A stretch of 64,000 nt of DNA from Frondihabitans peucedani (GTDB taxonomy: Bacteria; Actinomycetota; Actinomycetes; Actinomycetales; Microbacteriaceae): contig NZ_BAABAU010000001.1 in assembly GCF_039537585.1 (NCBI RefSeq), forward strand, positions 806,001-870,000. The letters are read 5' to 3'. Both the position numbers and the translations under genes were made by a program. Positions 8,680 to 17,479 of this stretch are shown in pieces. The notes under the pieces were generated by a model, which searched no databases, was not told the origin of the DNA, and saw only the letters and a program-made list of their open reading frames with translations. The first letter of the stretch is position 1. Each line of letters opens with the position of its first letter.

Positions 8680-9683
8680 GAGATCACGACCGTCGGTGTC
8701 GCAGAGAGTTGCGCGGTGTTGCCGACGCCGTGCTCCCGCGCGAGGTCGATCACTTGAGCCGCGACCGCGAGATCCTGCGCTCCGAGTCCGACGGAGTCGA
8801 AGACCGTGATCTCGTCGATGCCCGATCGCCCTCGTGATTGTCCGGCGATGACCTCGCCGAGCTCGGTTAGCTCGACGTCAGGGCTGAGTGTTCCCTCGGC
8901 GAGTGCGACAAGCAGATCCCCGGATTTGGTCTGTGCCGTCGCGCGGCTGTCGACGAAGACGGTGGAGCGTGCCATCGCTTCGCCGTCGAGTTCGCGGTGC
9001 GTGGCCCGGGGGCGAGCGCCGACTGCGTTGATGTGCTGGCCCGCGTGCAGCCAGGCCCCGTGCAGGATCGGGTCGATTGAGGGCGTCAGGGTGCAGATCA
9101 CGTCGGACTCTTTTGCGACTTCTTTCGGGCTCGATGCGATGATGCAGCGATCGGGGAGGTCGGGTCCGACCTCCCGCAAGAAGCGGTCGACCGTGGCCGA
9201 TGACCGCGACCATACGACGATCCGGTCGAACGGCCGGACTGCGGCGAACCGGCGCGCGTGCTCGATGGCGAGGTTGCCCAGGCCGATGAGACCGAGCGTG
9301 CTGCTGTCGGCACGCGCAAGGCGCCGGGTCGCGACGACGGAGGTGGCGGCCGTGCGCGCGCGGGTGATAGCCATCCCGTCGAGCACGGCGACGCACTCGC
9401 CAGTAATAGAGGAGGAGACCAGGATCGTGGAGCGCTGGGTCGGCAGCCCACGGTCGCCGTTCGCGGGAATGTCGGCCATGAGCTTCACGGCGACGAGACC
9501 GAGACGATCGGACTGAACAGCCATCGGCAGGAACACCGCATCGTCCGCGCCAGCAAGGGCCCCGGGTGCGGGTTGCGACATGGCGCCGGATCCGAGGTCT
9601 CGGTGGATGGACTCCACCGCCTCGACGACGTCGACGGCCCCGATGACAGCGCGGATCTCCGACGCGCCGAGGACGAGGGTCAT
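8676..9683 (-). CDS. Ornithine cyclodeaminase/mu-crystallin family protein
   Basis: The product is 335 residues. It has the substrate half first (LPMAVQ, then VAVKLMADIPAN with the conserved Lys near residue 67). The central motif LDGMAITRARTAATSVVATRRLAR follows, then a Rossmann NAD(P) site GLIGLGNL at about 131-138. Members include ornithine cyclodeaminase, alanine dehydrogenase, ketimine reductases and pyrroline-2-carboxylate reductases, and sequence alone does not tell which. It shares one base with the upstream gene's stop (TGATG) and four bases with the downstream racemase-like gene, so the three are tightly coupled. Confidence 0.88.
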   Translation of the reverse strand: MTLVLGASEIRAVIGAVDVVEAVESIHRDLGSGAMSQPAPGALAGADDAVFLPMAVQSDRLGLVAVKLMADIPANGDRGLPTQRSTILVSSSITGECVAVLDGMAITRARTAATSVVATRRLARADSSTLGLIGLGNLAIEHARRFAAVRPFDRIVVWSRSSATVDRFLREVGPDLPDRCIIASSPKEVAKESDVICTLTPSIDPILHGAWLHAGQHINAVGARPRATHRELDGEAMARSTVFVDSRATAQTKSGDLLVALAEGTLSPDVELTELGEVIAGQSRGRSGIDEITVFDSVGLGAQDLAVAAQVIDLAREHGVGNTAQLSATPTVVIS

Positions 9684-10579
9684 CAGGCGGTGACCGTACT
9701 GCTGCTGCCGAGGAGCTCTTCGAGAGTGGCGGGGTGGGTGACGAGGCCGCCCTCGTCGAGGATCCGCATCCAGCGGTCGGAGGCGTCACGGTCGATGACC
9801 GCGGAGTCCCAGACGCCCCGCTCGGCCATCTCGTCGGCGGCCGCACGAAGCAGAGAAGCGTCCTTATCGGGCCAGCGGGAGGCCAGGACCGCCTCGATCT
9901 CGGCGTCGGCGGTGCCGGAGGTGATTTTCACCATGGCTGCGGCGATGCCGTCCATGAAGCGGTCGACCCGGTCGCTCAGTTCGTCGATGCGCTCCGAGAC
10001 GGCGTAGTACACGCTGTTGGGCATGACGCCGGCGTCGAGGTGCTCGAAGACGATGGTGCCGAAGCCGTCGGCGACGAGCTCTTTCGCCGAGACGAGGTCC
10101 AGGATGATCGCGTCGCCGAGGCCGCTCTTGTAGAGCTCGATCAGCATTGCCGTCGAGAGGTCGCGGACGAAACGGGTGGCCGAGACGTCGAATCCTGCTT
10201 CGCGAATGAGGCCCGCAGTGAATTCGTAGGGGGCGCTTCCGCCGGCGCCGGGAGCGAGGACGACCTTGCCCGCGAGCTGGTCGGGGGAAATCGGGGCGGT
10301 CTCGGTGCGAGAGACGATCGTCATGGGGAACTTGTGGTTGAGCTGGCCGACCACCGAGAGGGCACGCGACGAACCGGCGTACATTGCGGGGACCCAGAGA
10401 CCGCCGAGCGCCAGGTCGGCCTCGCGCGACTCGATATCGTCAAGCACACCGGTCCACGGGTCACATGCCTTCGCCGTGACCGTCAGGCCGCGAGCCGCGA
10501 AGAGGCCGCCCTCCGCGGCGACGTACTCGGGGAGATAGTTGAGGCCGTTCGCGGTCGCAGAGATCTTCAGGGTGTCCAT
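9683..10579 (-). CDS. NMT1/SsuA-like solute-binding-fold protein without signal peptide
   Basis: This is a 298-residue type II periplasmic-binding fold, starting MDTLKISATANGLNYLPEYVAAEGGLF. That is the strand-helix opening of NitT/TauT/NMT1 proteins. It continues with the typical LALGG, GKVVLAPGAGGSAPYEF and later helices. The start at 10579 is fixed by GGAGGAA ten bases upstream. Unlike transporter-binding proteins it has no signal peptide or lipobox, and no ABC permease or ATPase is nearby. The same fold is used by cytoplasmic enzymes such as 4,5-dihydroxyphthalate decarboxylase-like proteins, so it may be an enzyme or an intracellular binder. It is the second structural gene of the operon. 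Confidence 0.8.
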   Translation of the reverse strand: MDTLKISATANGLNYLPEYVAAEGGLFAARGLTVTAKACDPWTGVLDDIESREADLALGGLWVPAMYAGSSRALSVVGQLNHKFPMTIVSRTETAPISPDQLAGKVVLAPGAGGSAPYEFTAGLIREAGFDVSATRFVRDLSTAMLIELYKSGLGDAIILDLVSAKELVADGFGTIVFEHLDAGVMPNSVYYAVSERIDELSDRVDRFMDGIAAAMVKITSGTADAEIEAVLASRWPDKDASLLRAAADEMAERGVWDSAVIDRDASDRWMRILDEGGLVTHPATLEELLGSSSTVTA

Positions 10580-10652
10580 GTCGTTCCTCCAAGGAATCGG
10601 TGGGTGAGGATGAGGTGGGCGGGGCCGGTTCAGGTCGGCCCCGCCTGGCCGG

Positions 10653-12107
10653 TCAGGTGTGGTCGGAGACCAGGGCGTTCTCGTTGACGTCCTCCAGCGA
10701 GCGGCCACGCGCCTCGGGGGCGAAGCGCGAGGCGACGACGAGGATCGCGTACATGACCGCCGCCAGTCCGAAGACGCCGGCGAAGGCGAAGTTGCCGTAG
10801 AGCGCGATCGCGAGGAACGGCATGACCGCTCCGGCGATGTTGCCGATGCCGTTGACGATCGAGGCACCTGAGGCGCGGATCGCCGTCGGGTAGACCTCGG
10901 CGGTCCAGGCGGCGAGCGTGGTGTTCGTCAGCATCGTGAAGAACTGGAACAGGGCGCCGAGCAGGAGGATCGCCCCGGTGTCGTTGCCGAAGGCAGCGAA
11001 AGCCAGGGCGGTGAGACAGCCCAGGATTCCGGCCGTAGTCACCATGGCCCGACGTCCGACCCGGTTGGCGAGCAGGGCGGCCGCGGTGCAGCCGAGCAGC
11101 GAGCCGATATTCATGATCATCGTGTAGAGCAGGCTCTGCGACACCGTGTAGCCACGCTCGACGAGGAGTGTCGGCATGAGGAAGTTCAGGGTGACCTGGG
11201 CGCCGAACGCCATCCATGACGCGACACCGATGGCGATCGTCCGGCGAAGCACGCTGCGGTGGAACACGGCTGCCGGTGAGGAGTGGAGCGCGATGGGCGG
11301 CAGGTCAGCTTGCGTGAGCGTCACCGGGGACTTGGCGTCGGCCGGGGGGCGCAGCGTGTTGGACGCGAGGATCGCGAGCGAGCGGTTCGCCTCGTCGATG
11401 CGGCCCTTCGAGAGCAGCCACCGCGGAGTCTCGGGGAGGCGACGACGGTAGAGGACGACGAACAGGGCGGGTAGGGCGAGGATCACGAAGGTCCAGCGCC
11501 AGACGGCGTGGTCGCCTCCGAGTGGCACAGCGAGGGGCCCGAGGAGCAGGAGGAAGAGGCCGTAGGAGATGAAGTTGCCGATGCCGCCGGCGCCGACGTT
11601 GATGGTGGCGATGAGGCCGCCGCGGTAGCGGGTGGCGACCATCTCGGAGAGCATCGCGATGCCGATCATGAACTCGCCGCCGACGCCGATGCCGACGATG
11701 AAACGGCTGACGAGCAGCATGTCGTAGTTGAACGACAGGGCGCTGAGCAGGCCGCCGAGCGTGTAGACGAGGAGGTTGAGTCCGAGCGAGAACCGGCGGC
11801 CGTATTTGTCGGCGAGCCAGCCGGCGAGGAACCGGCCGACGAGGCCGCCGAGCACGGTCGCCGTGTTGATGGTGGTGAGCTGCAGATCGCCGATCTGCAG
11901 CGTGGCCTTGATGTTGGTCGCCATGGCACCGACCGAGTTCTGCTCGAGCGTGTCGAAGAATTCGCCTGCGAGGATCAGCATCAGGACGCCGAACTGCGCG
12001 CGGGTGAACCCGATCGAGTCGAGGGCGGAGGCGACGCCGTTGCGGGCGGTCGCACCGGCGGGAAGAGAGGAGCTTGTCGGAGTAGTGGAGCGGGTCACAG
12101 CAGTCAT
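10653..12107 (-). CDS. MFS transporter (organic acid/sugar-porter-like)
   Basis: The product is a 484-residue 12-helix major facilitator protein. It has the loop 2-3 motif GWLADKYGRRF, the PETPRWL sequence after helix 6 typical of sugar-porter and organic-cation/acid branches, and LANRVGRRAMV in the second half. I chose the ATG at 12107 because GGAG lies seven bases upstream; the longer frame adds a poor leader. It is the first structural gene after a GTATAC operator and probably imports the compound processed by the following three genes. The substrate cannot be read from the sequence. Confidence 0.9.
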   Translation of the reverse strand: MTAVTRSTTPTSSSLPAGATARNGVASALDSIGFTRAQFGVLMLILAGEFFDTLEQNSVGAMATNIKATLQIGDLQLTTINTATVLGGLVGRFLAGWLADKYGRRFSLGLNLLVYTLGGLLSALSFNYDMLLVSRFIVGIGVGGEFMIGIAMLSEMVATRYRGGLIATINVGAGGIGNFISYGLFLLLLGPLAVPLGGDHAVWRWTFVILALPALFVVLYRRRLPETPRWLLSKGRIDEANRSLAILASNTLRPPADAKSPVTLTQADLPPIALHSSPAAVFHRSVLRRTIAIGVASWMAFGAQVTLNFLMPTLLVERGYTVSQSLLYTMIMNIGSLLGCTAAALLANRVGRRAMVTTAGILGCLTALAFAAFGNDTGAILLLGALFQFFTMLTNTTLAAWTAEVYPTAIRASGASIVNGIGNIAGAVMPFLAIALYGNFAFAGVFGLAAVMYAILVVASRFAPEARGRSLEDVNENALVSDHT

Positions 12108-12184
12108 TTGCAACTCCAGGCACGGGGTGGGGCGTGGAGGGGCGAAAGCTGACATCAGAATCAGTATCGCACCCGAGGACATTC

Positions 12185-12199
12185 TTTTGTATACGAAAA
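12185..12199. promoter_or_regulatory. Probable GntR (FadR-type) operator before the MFS operon
   Basis: The bases TTTTGTATACGAAAA form a near-palindrome around GTATAC, the core of many FadR-family operators (consensus like TTGTATACAA). It lies about 78 bases before the transporter start, between that gene and the GntR gene. A related core lies at 12303-12312. Confidence 0.55.
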
Positions 12200-12302
12200 G
12201 GTGTTTCGGGCTGGTTTCAGAGAAGAAACGCTTTGTTTCGGGCAGCTCGCGGCCCTAAAAGTTCAGTCTTCCGAGAGAGACTCAACCTAAGAAAGCTGCA
12301 GG

Positions 12303-12312
12303 TCGTATACGT
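12303..12312. promoter_or_regulatory. Second GTATAC operator-like site
   Basis: The bases TCGTATACGT contain the perfect palindrome CGTATACG. It ends immediately before the stop codon of the GntR gene, so it is also in the stretch that would carry the operon promoter. Two cores 118 bases apart would fit cooperative binding. Confidence 0.45.
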
Positions 12313-12927
12313 TCAAGCGTCGAGTGCGCGGTACAGCGCCTCGTCGCGCCGCAGGTGCTCGTCCATGAGAAGACCTGCCTGGACACCCGAGCCTCGCAGG
12401 ATGGCGTTGGCGACAGCCGCGTGGTCTGCCCCGCTCGAGGCGACCTCTTCCTGGGTCACGCGCTCGAACGCCCACGCCGTCTGGTGGATGAGTCGTTCGA
12501 TCATGGTGTCCAGGTGGCTGTTGCCTGATGCGGTCGCGACAAGCCGGTGGAAGGAGAACCGGGGCGTCTCCGCTTCGACCTCCTGGTCGGAGCGCTGATC
12601 GTTCGCGACAGCACGCAAGAGGTCGGCGCTGTCGCCGCCCCGGCGTCCTGCCGCCAACTCGGCCGCCAGCACTTCGAGCCCACGCCGGATCTGCATGAGC
12701 TCGATCACCGCCTCCGAGGACGAGTCCGCGACGGTGACGCCCTTGAACTTCTCGGCGACGACGAAGCCCTCGGTCTCGAGTTGCCGAAGCGCTTCGCGGA
12801 CAGGTACTCGCGAGACACCAAACTGCTCGGCGATGGCATCCTCTTTGAGGCGAGTCCCGCGCGCGATGGTGCCGGCGATAATCTCCGCACGGAGGGCCTT
12901 CAAGACGGATGCGGGTTTGGACTCCAC
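12313..12927 (-). CDS. GntR family regulator, FadR/FCD subfamily
   Basis: The 204-residue regulator has an N-terminal winged helix-turn-helix (residues about 8-70: LKEDAIAEQFGVSRVPVREALRQLETEGFV). A C-terminal helical FCD ligand domain follows (RRGLEVLAAELAAGR, then FHRLVATASGNSHLDTMIERL). FCD proteins bind organic acids, often with a metal held by Asp/His residues. It is encoded immediately upstream of, and on the same strand as, the transporter-enzyme operon ending at 7966, and is its likely controller. Confidence 0.92.
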   Translation of the reverse strand: MESKPASVLKALRAEIIAGTIARGTRLKEDAIAEQFGVSRVPVREALRQLETEGFVVAEKFKGVTVADSSSEAVIELMQIRRGLEVLAAELAAGRRGGDSADLLRAVANDQRSDQEVEAETPRFSFHRLVATASGNSHLDTMIERLIHQTAWAFERVTQEEVASSGADHAAVANAILRGSGVQAGLLMDEHLRRDEALYRALDA

Positions 12928-13189
12928 AGACTGATCCTATTGGCGAGAATCGTCAGCGCATCGCGACCGAGGATCCGATTGGCCCTAAGTGCGCTGAGAC
13001 TCCGGGGCAGGTTCAACGGCATGCGCCAGCCGCGGCACTCAGGGACCGCACGCCGGACGTTCGGCTAGCGGTCCTGCTCACCGGGATGATGGCCGATGAT
13101 TTAGGCAGTGAATCGCCGGAAGTATCGAGTGATTCAAAACCTGTTTGGGGGCAGGTGGACGTTGGGGCACGGGGTGCTCCGGCGCGACG

Positions 13190-13768
13190 ATGTCGTCCTT
13201 CACCTCAGCAGCGAAAGCCATCACCTGGATCTCCAACGACCTCATCGCCGGTTCGGCGACCTGGGCAGGTGCCATTTCAGAGACCGGTGTTGTGACGATC
13301 GATGCGGCCAGTGGGCAGGTCGACGTTGTCGACGGGCCCGCGTCGCCGTTACCGCTGTCCGCGGCGCTCTCGGGTTCAGGGAACGGCATGGGATTCCGGT
13401 TTCGAGAGGCCGGTCCGAAGCATGTGGACGTCATCTACGGCGGAGGCGGCCCCACCAACGACGTGCCCGAGGCGTATCTCGAGGAGTCAAAGGCCCTTGG
13501 CGATCGACTCAAGGAGCCCGATTGGTTGAAGTGGTGGAGCCAGTTCGAAGTCTCCACTGTTATTGGCGACGTCAACTACTCGGCTACGCGACCCGGCGTC
13601 ACTGTCCGCTTCGTGGGTGTGGAGTTGCGAATCAGCATCTCCCGACCGCAGTCAACCATTCCACGAAGCGACGAAGCCCGATCGCTGGCACGACAGGACT
13701 TGCAAGCAGCTCTCGACCGCATCCAGAAAAAGCGCCAGTCCACGGGCTATCCACCTATTGGCAGTTAG
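13190..13768 (+). CDS. Hypothetical protein
   Basis: The frame gives 192 residues from the ATG at 13190 (MSSFTSAAKAITWISNDLIAG). I do not recognise a family. It has a Gly/Ser-rich N-terminal half with alternating beta-like strands, a central FRFREAGPKHVDVIYGGGGPTNDVPEAYL segment and a charged helical C-terminus. There is no signal peptide or membrane segment. It is the first of three small unrelated plus-strand genes in a region with no core functions. The start could also lie slightly upstream. Confidence 0.5.
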   Translation: MSSFTSAAKAITWISNDLIAGSATWAGAISETGVVTIDAASGQVDVVDGPASPLPLSAALSGSGNGMGFRFREAGPKHVDVIYGGGGPTNDVPEAYLEESKALGDRLKEPDWLKWWSQFEVSTVIGDVNYSATRPGVTVRFVGVELRISISRPQSTIPRSDEARSLARQDLQAALDRIQKKRQSTGYPPIGS

Positions 13769-13907
13769 CACGTCGGGCCCCCACGTGAAGAGGGCATGGA
13801 GATACGTCTTCCTACGTTGAAGGTTGCGCTTCCGGGCTGGCCACGGTCAGCCGAAAGGACAGCAGCCCGATCTTCTCTTTCACTCGAGTAGTCGACATGA
13901 TGATCTG

Positions 13908-14246
13908 GTGCTGACGGTCGCCGACTACATGCGCGAGGTGATCCCCCGCGTGTACGTGCCCGTCCTGCGCGAGCTCATGACGAAGGACGAGCTCGCGACC
14001 CTGAAGCTCTCCATTCGGGCTTCCGGCTCCGACATGTGGCTAAACGACGCAGCCGGCCTTCCGCCCGATGCAGTGATCGGCACCGACGAAGCGATGCTTG
14101 GCGTCGAGGTTCACGGCGAACTTCAACTCTTTTGGCTCGCCTCGTCGATGACCGACGAAGAGAACCGCGAGCGGTTCTACTCCGACATCCAGGACTGGAT
14201 CTCAGAGACCACCTTCGGTTGGGGGCAGCTCCGAGGCCACATGTGA
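13908..14246 (+). CDS. Hypothetical small protein
   Basis: From the GTG at 13908 the frame gives 112 residues (LTVADYMREVIPRVYVPVLREL, then MWLNDAAGLPPDAVIG, LGVEVHGELQLFWLASSMTDEE and FGWGQLRGHM). The mix of helix and strand and its well-formed acidic character suggest a real soluble protein. I do not recognise a family. The start is uncertain; TTG 13824 and ATG 13929 are alternatives. Confidence 0.5.
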   Translation: MLTVADYMREVIPRVYVPVLRELMTKDELATLKLSIRASGSDMWLNDAAGLPPDAVIGTDEAMLGVEVHGELQLFWLASSMTDEENRERFYSDIQDWISETTFGWGQLRGHM

Positions 14247-14406
14247 CCCAACAATTGAGGTTGGTCGTAGTGCGCCTTAGGGTCGGTCTCAGTAGCCGGT
14301 CGGCATTCGGTCACGTCACCGGACGCCGGGTGGATATATCCACTTTCCTGGTGCTGTGCGTCTTTGACCGGTAGACACTGAGCCACGTTCGATGAAGGAG
14401 TTATCG

Positions 14407-14919
14407 ATGCTGGTTCAGGTTTGTGGTCTTCCCGGTGCAGGGAAGTCGACGCTGTCTGCTGCGATCGCGGAGTTGACGCCCTCGCTGACCCTTCGCGTTG
14501 ATGCGATCGAAGGTGCAATGTGGAAGTACCAGATCCCGCGCGAGCAGTCCGGAATCGCCGCGTACTCGATCATGCATGCCATCGCGGTACCGAATCTGAG
14601 GCGTGGACAGATGGTCATCGCCGACGCGGTGAGTGGTGTGGAACCCGCTCGGGCCGGATGGGTATCGACAGCGGAAGCCGCTGGGGTAGCTCTCCGCGTG
14701 ATCGAGGTCGTGTGCGCGGACGGCGACGAGCACCGTCGGCGCGTGGAGCAGCGTGCGAACGACCTGCCCGGGTTCACCTTGCCGACGTGGGAAGAGGTGC
14801 AGCAGACCGCCGACGAGTACGAGCCACGCACGGACGACCGACTCGTCATCGACAGCACGCGCCCCCTCGATGAGACGGTTCGACAAGCCCTCGACTACCT
14901 CGCGCTCAACGCCCGCTGA
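14407..14919 (+). CDS. P-loop kinase-like ATP-binding protein
   Basis: The product is 170 residues. It has Walker A GLPGAGKST at residues 7-15, a following substrate-type helix, the RVDAIE strand, and a C-terminal lid region (HRRRVEQRANDLPGFTLPTWEEVQQTADEYEP). The pattern matches the small AAA_33/zeta-toxin-like kinases. These include gluconate-kinase-like, polynucleotide-kinase-like and antibiotic phosphotransferase members. The start at ATG 14407 has AAGGAG at the right spacing. No antitoxin-like partner is adjacent, so a resistance or metabolite kinase is as likely as a toxin. Confidence 0.78.
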   Translation: MLVQVCGLPGAGKSTLSAAIAELTPSLTLRVDAIEGAMWKYQIPREQSGIAAYSIMHAIAVPNLRRGQMVIADAVSGVEPARAGWVSTAEAAGVALRVIEVVCADGDEHRRRVEQRANDLPGFTLPTWEEVQQTADEYEPRTDDRLVIDSTRPLDETVRQALDYLALNAR

Positions 14920-14957
14920 ACGGTCCTCAGACGGGCGGGGCTTCCCGGTGCCGGCTA

Positions 14958-15851
14958 TCAGCCTGGAGCGGGGACGGCCTGAGCAGCCTCGACGAATGCC
15001 GTGATGCGTTCCGAGGCGCGGCTGGTCTCCCAGGCGATGTGAACCGCGGTCGGTGCGAGGTCGGTGATCACGTGGAAGTTCACGTCGGGGCGGCGGTAGA
15101 ACCGTGCTGTGGACAGCGGCAGGATCGCGATGCCGGCACCCCCGGCGACGAGTTCCAATTTCTCTTCAACGGTTCGTGACTTGCGCACGGCAGAACCCTG
15201 TACCGCAGCTCGGTTTGGCGAAGGGGTGGGCCATTCGGGCACCGCTGACGGGTCCTGTAGGAGCGTCTCGGACCGAAGGTCCGCCATTGCCACATGGTCG
15301 GCACCGACCAGGGGGTGCCCCGCTGGGAGCATCACGACCCTCGGTTCCTCGTGGAGGAACACGGTCCGGATGCCCGCGCCGTTGAAGGGCTCACGGAGGT
15401 AGCTGACGTCCGCACGGCCGTCGTGGAGCACTGCGACTTGCTCCTCCCACCCAGTGCGCAACACCCGGACATCGACCGACTGCGCTCCGCGCCGGAATAT
15501 CCGTACCGCCTGGGTGACGGTCAGGCCGGGCATGAAGCCAACCGTGAAGACGTCCTCGCCGCGCGCCGCGATCGCGACACGGCGACGCACTGCAGCGGCA
15601 GAAGCGAGAAGCGAGCGCGCCTCGGTGAGAAGGAGGCGTCCATTGTCGGTCAGCTCAGTCCCGCGGGTATCACGGACGAAGAGCTGCATCCCGAGTTCCT
15701 GCTCCAGCGCTCGAATCTGCCGCGACAGCACAGGCTGGGCGATGCGGAGCTGTTCCGCGGCACGGCCGAAGCTCAGCGTGTCCGCGACGGCGGCGAAGTA
15801 CCGCAGCTTGCGGAGGTCAAGATCGGCGTTCACCCACCCATGATGACTCAT
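14958..15851 (-). CDS. LysR family transcriptional regulator
   Basis: This 297-residue regulator has an N-terminal winged helix (LRKLRYFAAVADTLSFGRAAEQLRIAQPVLSRQIRALE, residues about 13-50) and a C-terminal two-lobed co-inducer domain. Its 5' end lies 91 bases from the divergently transcribed SDR gene, a usual arrangement for LysR control. An alternative GTG start six codons downstream (VNADLDLRKLRYF) would give a more typical N-terminus. Confidence 0.9.
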   Translation of the reverse strand: MSHHGWVNADLDLRKLRYFAAVADTLSFGRAAEQLRIAQPVLSRQIRALEQELGMQLFVRDTRGTELTDNGRLLLTEARSLLASAAAVRRRVAIAARGEDVFTVGFMPGLTVTQAVRIFRRGAQSVDVRVLRTGWEEQVAVLHDGRADVSYLREPFNGAGIRTVFLHEEPRVVMLPAGHPLVGADHVAMADLRSETLLQDPSAVPEWPTPSPNRAAVQGSAVRKSRTVEEKLELVAGGAGIAILPLSTARFYRRPDVNFHVITDLAPTAVHIAWETSRASERITAFVEAAQAVPAPG

Positions 15852-15942
15852 ACCCGTTGGGTCTCACCAGGTGGGGAAGAGGTCTTGGACGAGCAGGCGC
15901 CCGGGCGCACACACTCGATCCTGTTCGATCGAAAGGAACACT

Positions 15943-16663
15943 GTGTCTCTCACAAACCAGCGCGTCGTGATCATCGGCGGCACCTCGGGAATCGGTCTCG
16001 CAACGGCACACGCTGCCGTGGATGCCGGGGCGGAAGTCGTCATCGCCTCGCGTCGTCAGTCCAGCGTCGATGCCGCCCTCGGCGAGCTCACCGCGTCCAC
16101 CTCCGGCCGGGCGCTCGACGTGCTCGACACCGACCAGGTCGCATCCTTCTTCGCGGCGCTCGGCGCGTTCGACCACCTCATCTACACCGCCGGCGAACCG
16201 CTCGCCCTGATGCAGGTCGACGGCCTCGACCTCGACCAGGCGCGCGGGTTTTTCGAGGTGCGATACTTCGGCGCGCTGAACGCGGTCAGCAAGGCAGCGC
16301 AGCACATCCGTCCGGGAGGATCGATCACCCTCACCTCCGGGTCAGCTCGCACCCGACCGGGCGCCGGCTGGGCGATCGCATCGAGCCTGTGCGGAGCGAC
16401 GACGAGTCTCGCCGGCGCTCTCGCGGTCGAGCTGGCGCCGACCCGGGTGAACGTCGTCGAGCCCGGCATCATCCGCAGCCCCCTCTGGGCAGGGATGACC
16501 GCTGAAGACCAGCAGGCCATGTTCGACCAGCAGGCCCAGACGCTCCCCGTCGGCCGCGTCGGCGAGGTGATCGACGTCGCGCAGGCATTCCTCTACGCGA
16601 TGACGCAGCCCTTCGTCACGGGGGGCCTCGATCCCCGTCGACGGCGGCGCGCTCCTCGTCTGA
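15943..16663 (+). pseudogene. SDR family oxidoreductase, frameshifted near its 3' end
   Basis: The gene starts at GTG 15943 (AAAGGA upstream) and reads SLTNQRVVIIGGTSGIGLA, a cofactor motif GGTSGIG. The usual Tyr-x3-Lys pair is replaced (GWAIASSLCGA), as in an atypical SDR subfamily. The NVVEPGIIRSPLW segment is intact. At 16620-16625 a run of six G shifts the frame. With five G the frame would continue VTGASIPVDGGALLV and stop at 16663, the normal SDR ending. Either the gene has a one-base insertion or the run was misread. Confidence 0.8.
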
Positions 16664-16725
16664 CCATCCGCCGCTGCGGCTGCCTCGTGTTTCGGACTAC
16701 TGCGGCGCGAGGCAGCCGCTTCCGG

Positions 16726-17379
16726 TCAGCGAGGAGCAGTCTGGTCGGTGACGAAGGCAGCAAGGTCGGTGACTTCCCGGCCAGCGACGTCGTGGCCGAG
16801 GTCCGAGTACACCCGCTCGGTGACGGAGAGGTGCTGTGCGCTGAACGCGACGGTACGTCGCACCGCGGCACGAGGAATCACCCCGTCGTGGGCGCCCCGT
16901 CCCCAGAACACCGGTGGGCGCGCGGATCTGAGCGCCGGGTCGCCTGGCTGGGTGTCGTTCACGACGAACCCGCCGAGCTGCACTCCGTACGCGAACTTGC
17001 CGGGACGCCGACGCATCATCTGCAACACCATTGCGCCGCCCTGGGAGAAGCCCAACAGACCCGCCGACCGGTGCGAGGGCAATGAGTCGTACCAGTCGAG
17101 GACGGCGTCCGCGGCGGCGTTAGCCACAGCAGGCTGAGGGTCGCCGATCGGATTCCCCACGCTGGGGAACCAGGCGTAACCGCCTGCCTCCGGAATCGGG
17201 GCGCGCACGGATGCGATGACGAGGTGCATGGCGAGGTCGTCGCGGAGCGCGAACAGGTGCCGTTCGTCGTAGCTCCACCCGTGCATCACGATCAGAATGT
17301 CCGACTCGGCGGAGAGCTCGGATGACCACAGGACGGCGGTCGGGTCAAGCGGCGGGTATGCGGTGTGTGGGGTGCGCAT
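16726..17379 (-). CDS. Alpha/beta hydrolase (phospholipase/carboxylesterase-like)
   Basis: This 217-residue cytoplasmic hydrolase has an oxyanion-side motif VMHGWSYDER and a nucleophile elbow GFSQGG (Ser112). The acid is probably Asp in GRGAHDGVIP and the base His in LGHDV. The compact layout is that of carboxylesterase/acyl-protein thioesterase type enzymes; the substrate is unknown. It converges on the SDR gene and lies 100 bases from the TetR gene, on the same strand. Confidence 0.85.
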   Translation of the reverse strand: MRTPHTAYPPLDPTAVLWSSELSAESDILIVMHGWSYDERHLFALRDDLAMHLVIASVRAPIPEAGGYAWFPSVGNPIGDPQPAVANAAADAVLDWYDSLPSHRSAGLLGFSQGGAMVLQMMRRRPGKFAYGVQLGGFVVNDTQPGDPALRSARPPVFWGRGAHDGVIPRAAVRRTVAFSAQHLSVTERVYSDLGHDVAGREVTDLAAFVTDQTAPR

Positions 17380-17479
17380 GGGCGTCCTTTCGTTGGCCCA
17401 CCAACCGTGACGCTTCCCGGACGCGCGCGTCCAAGACCTCTTCCGTCACCGCTAATACCCCGGCTGCATCAACCGGGGC

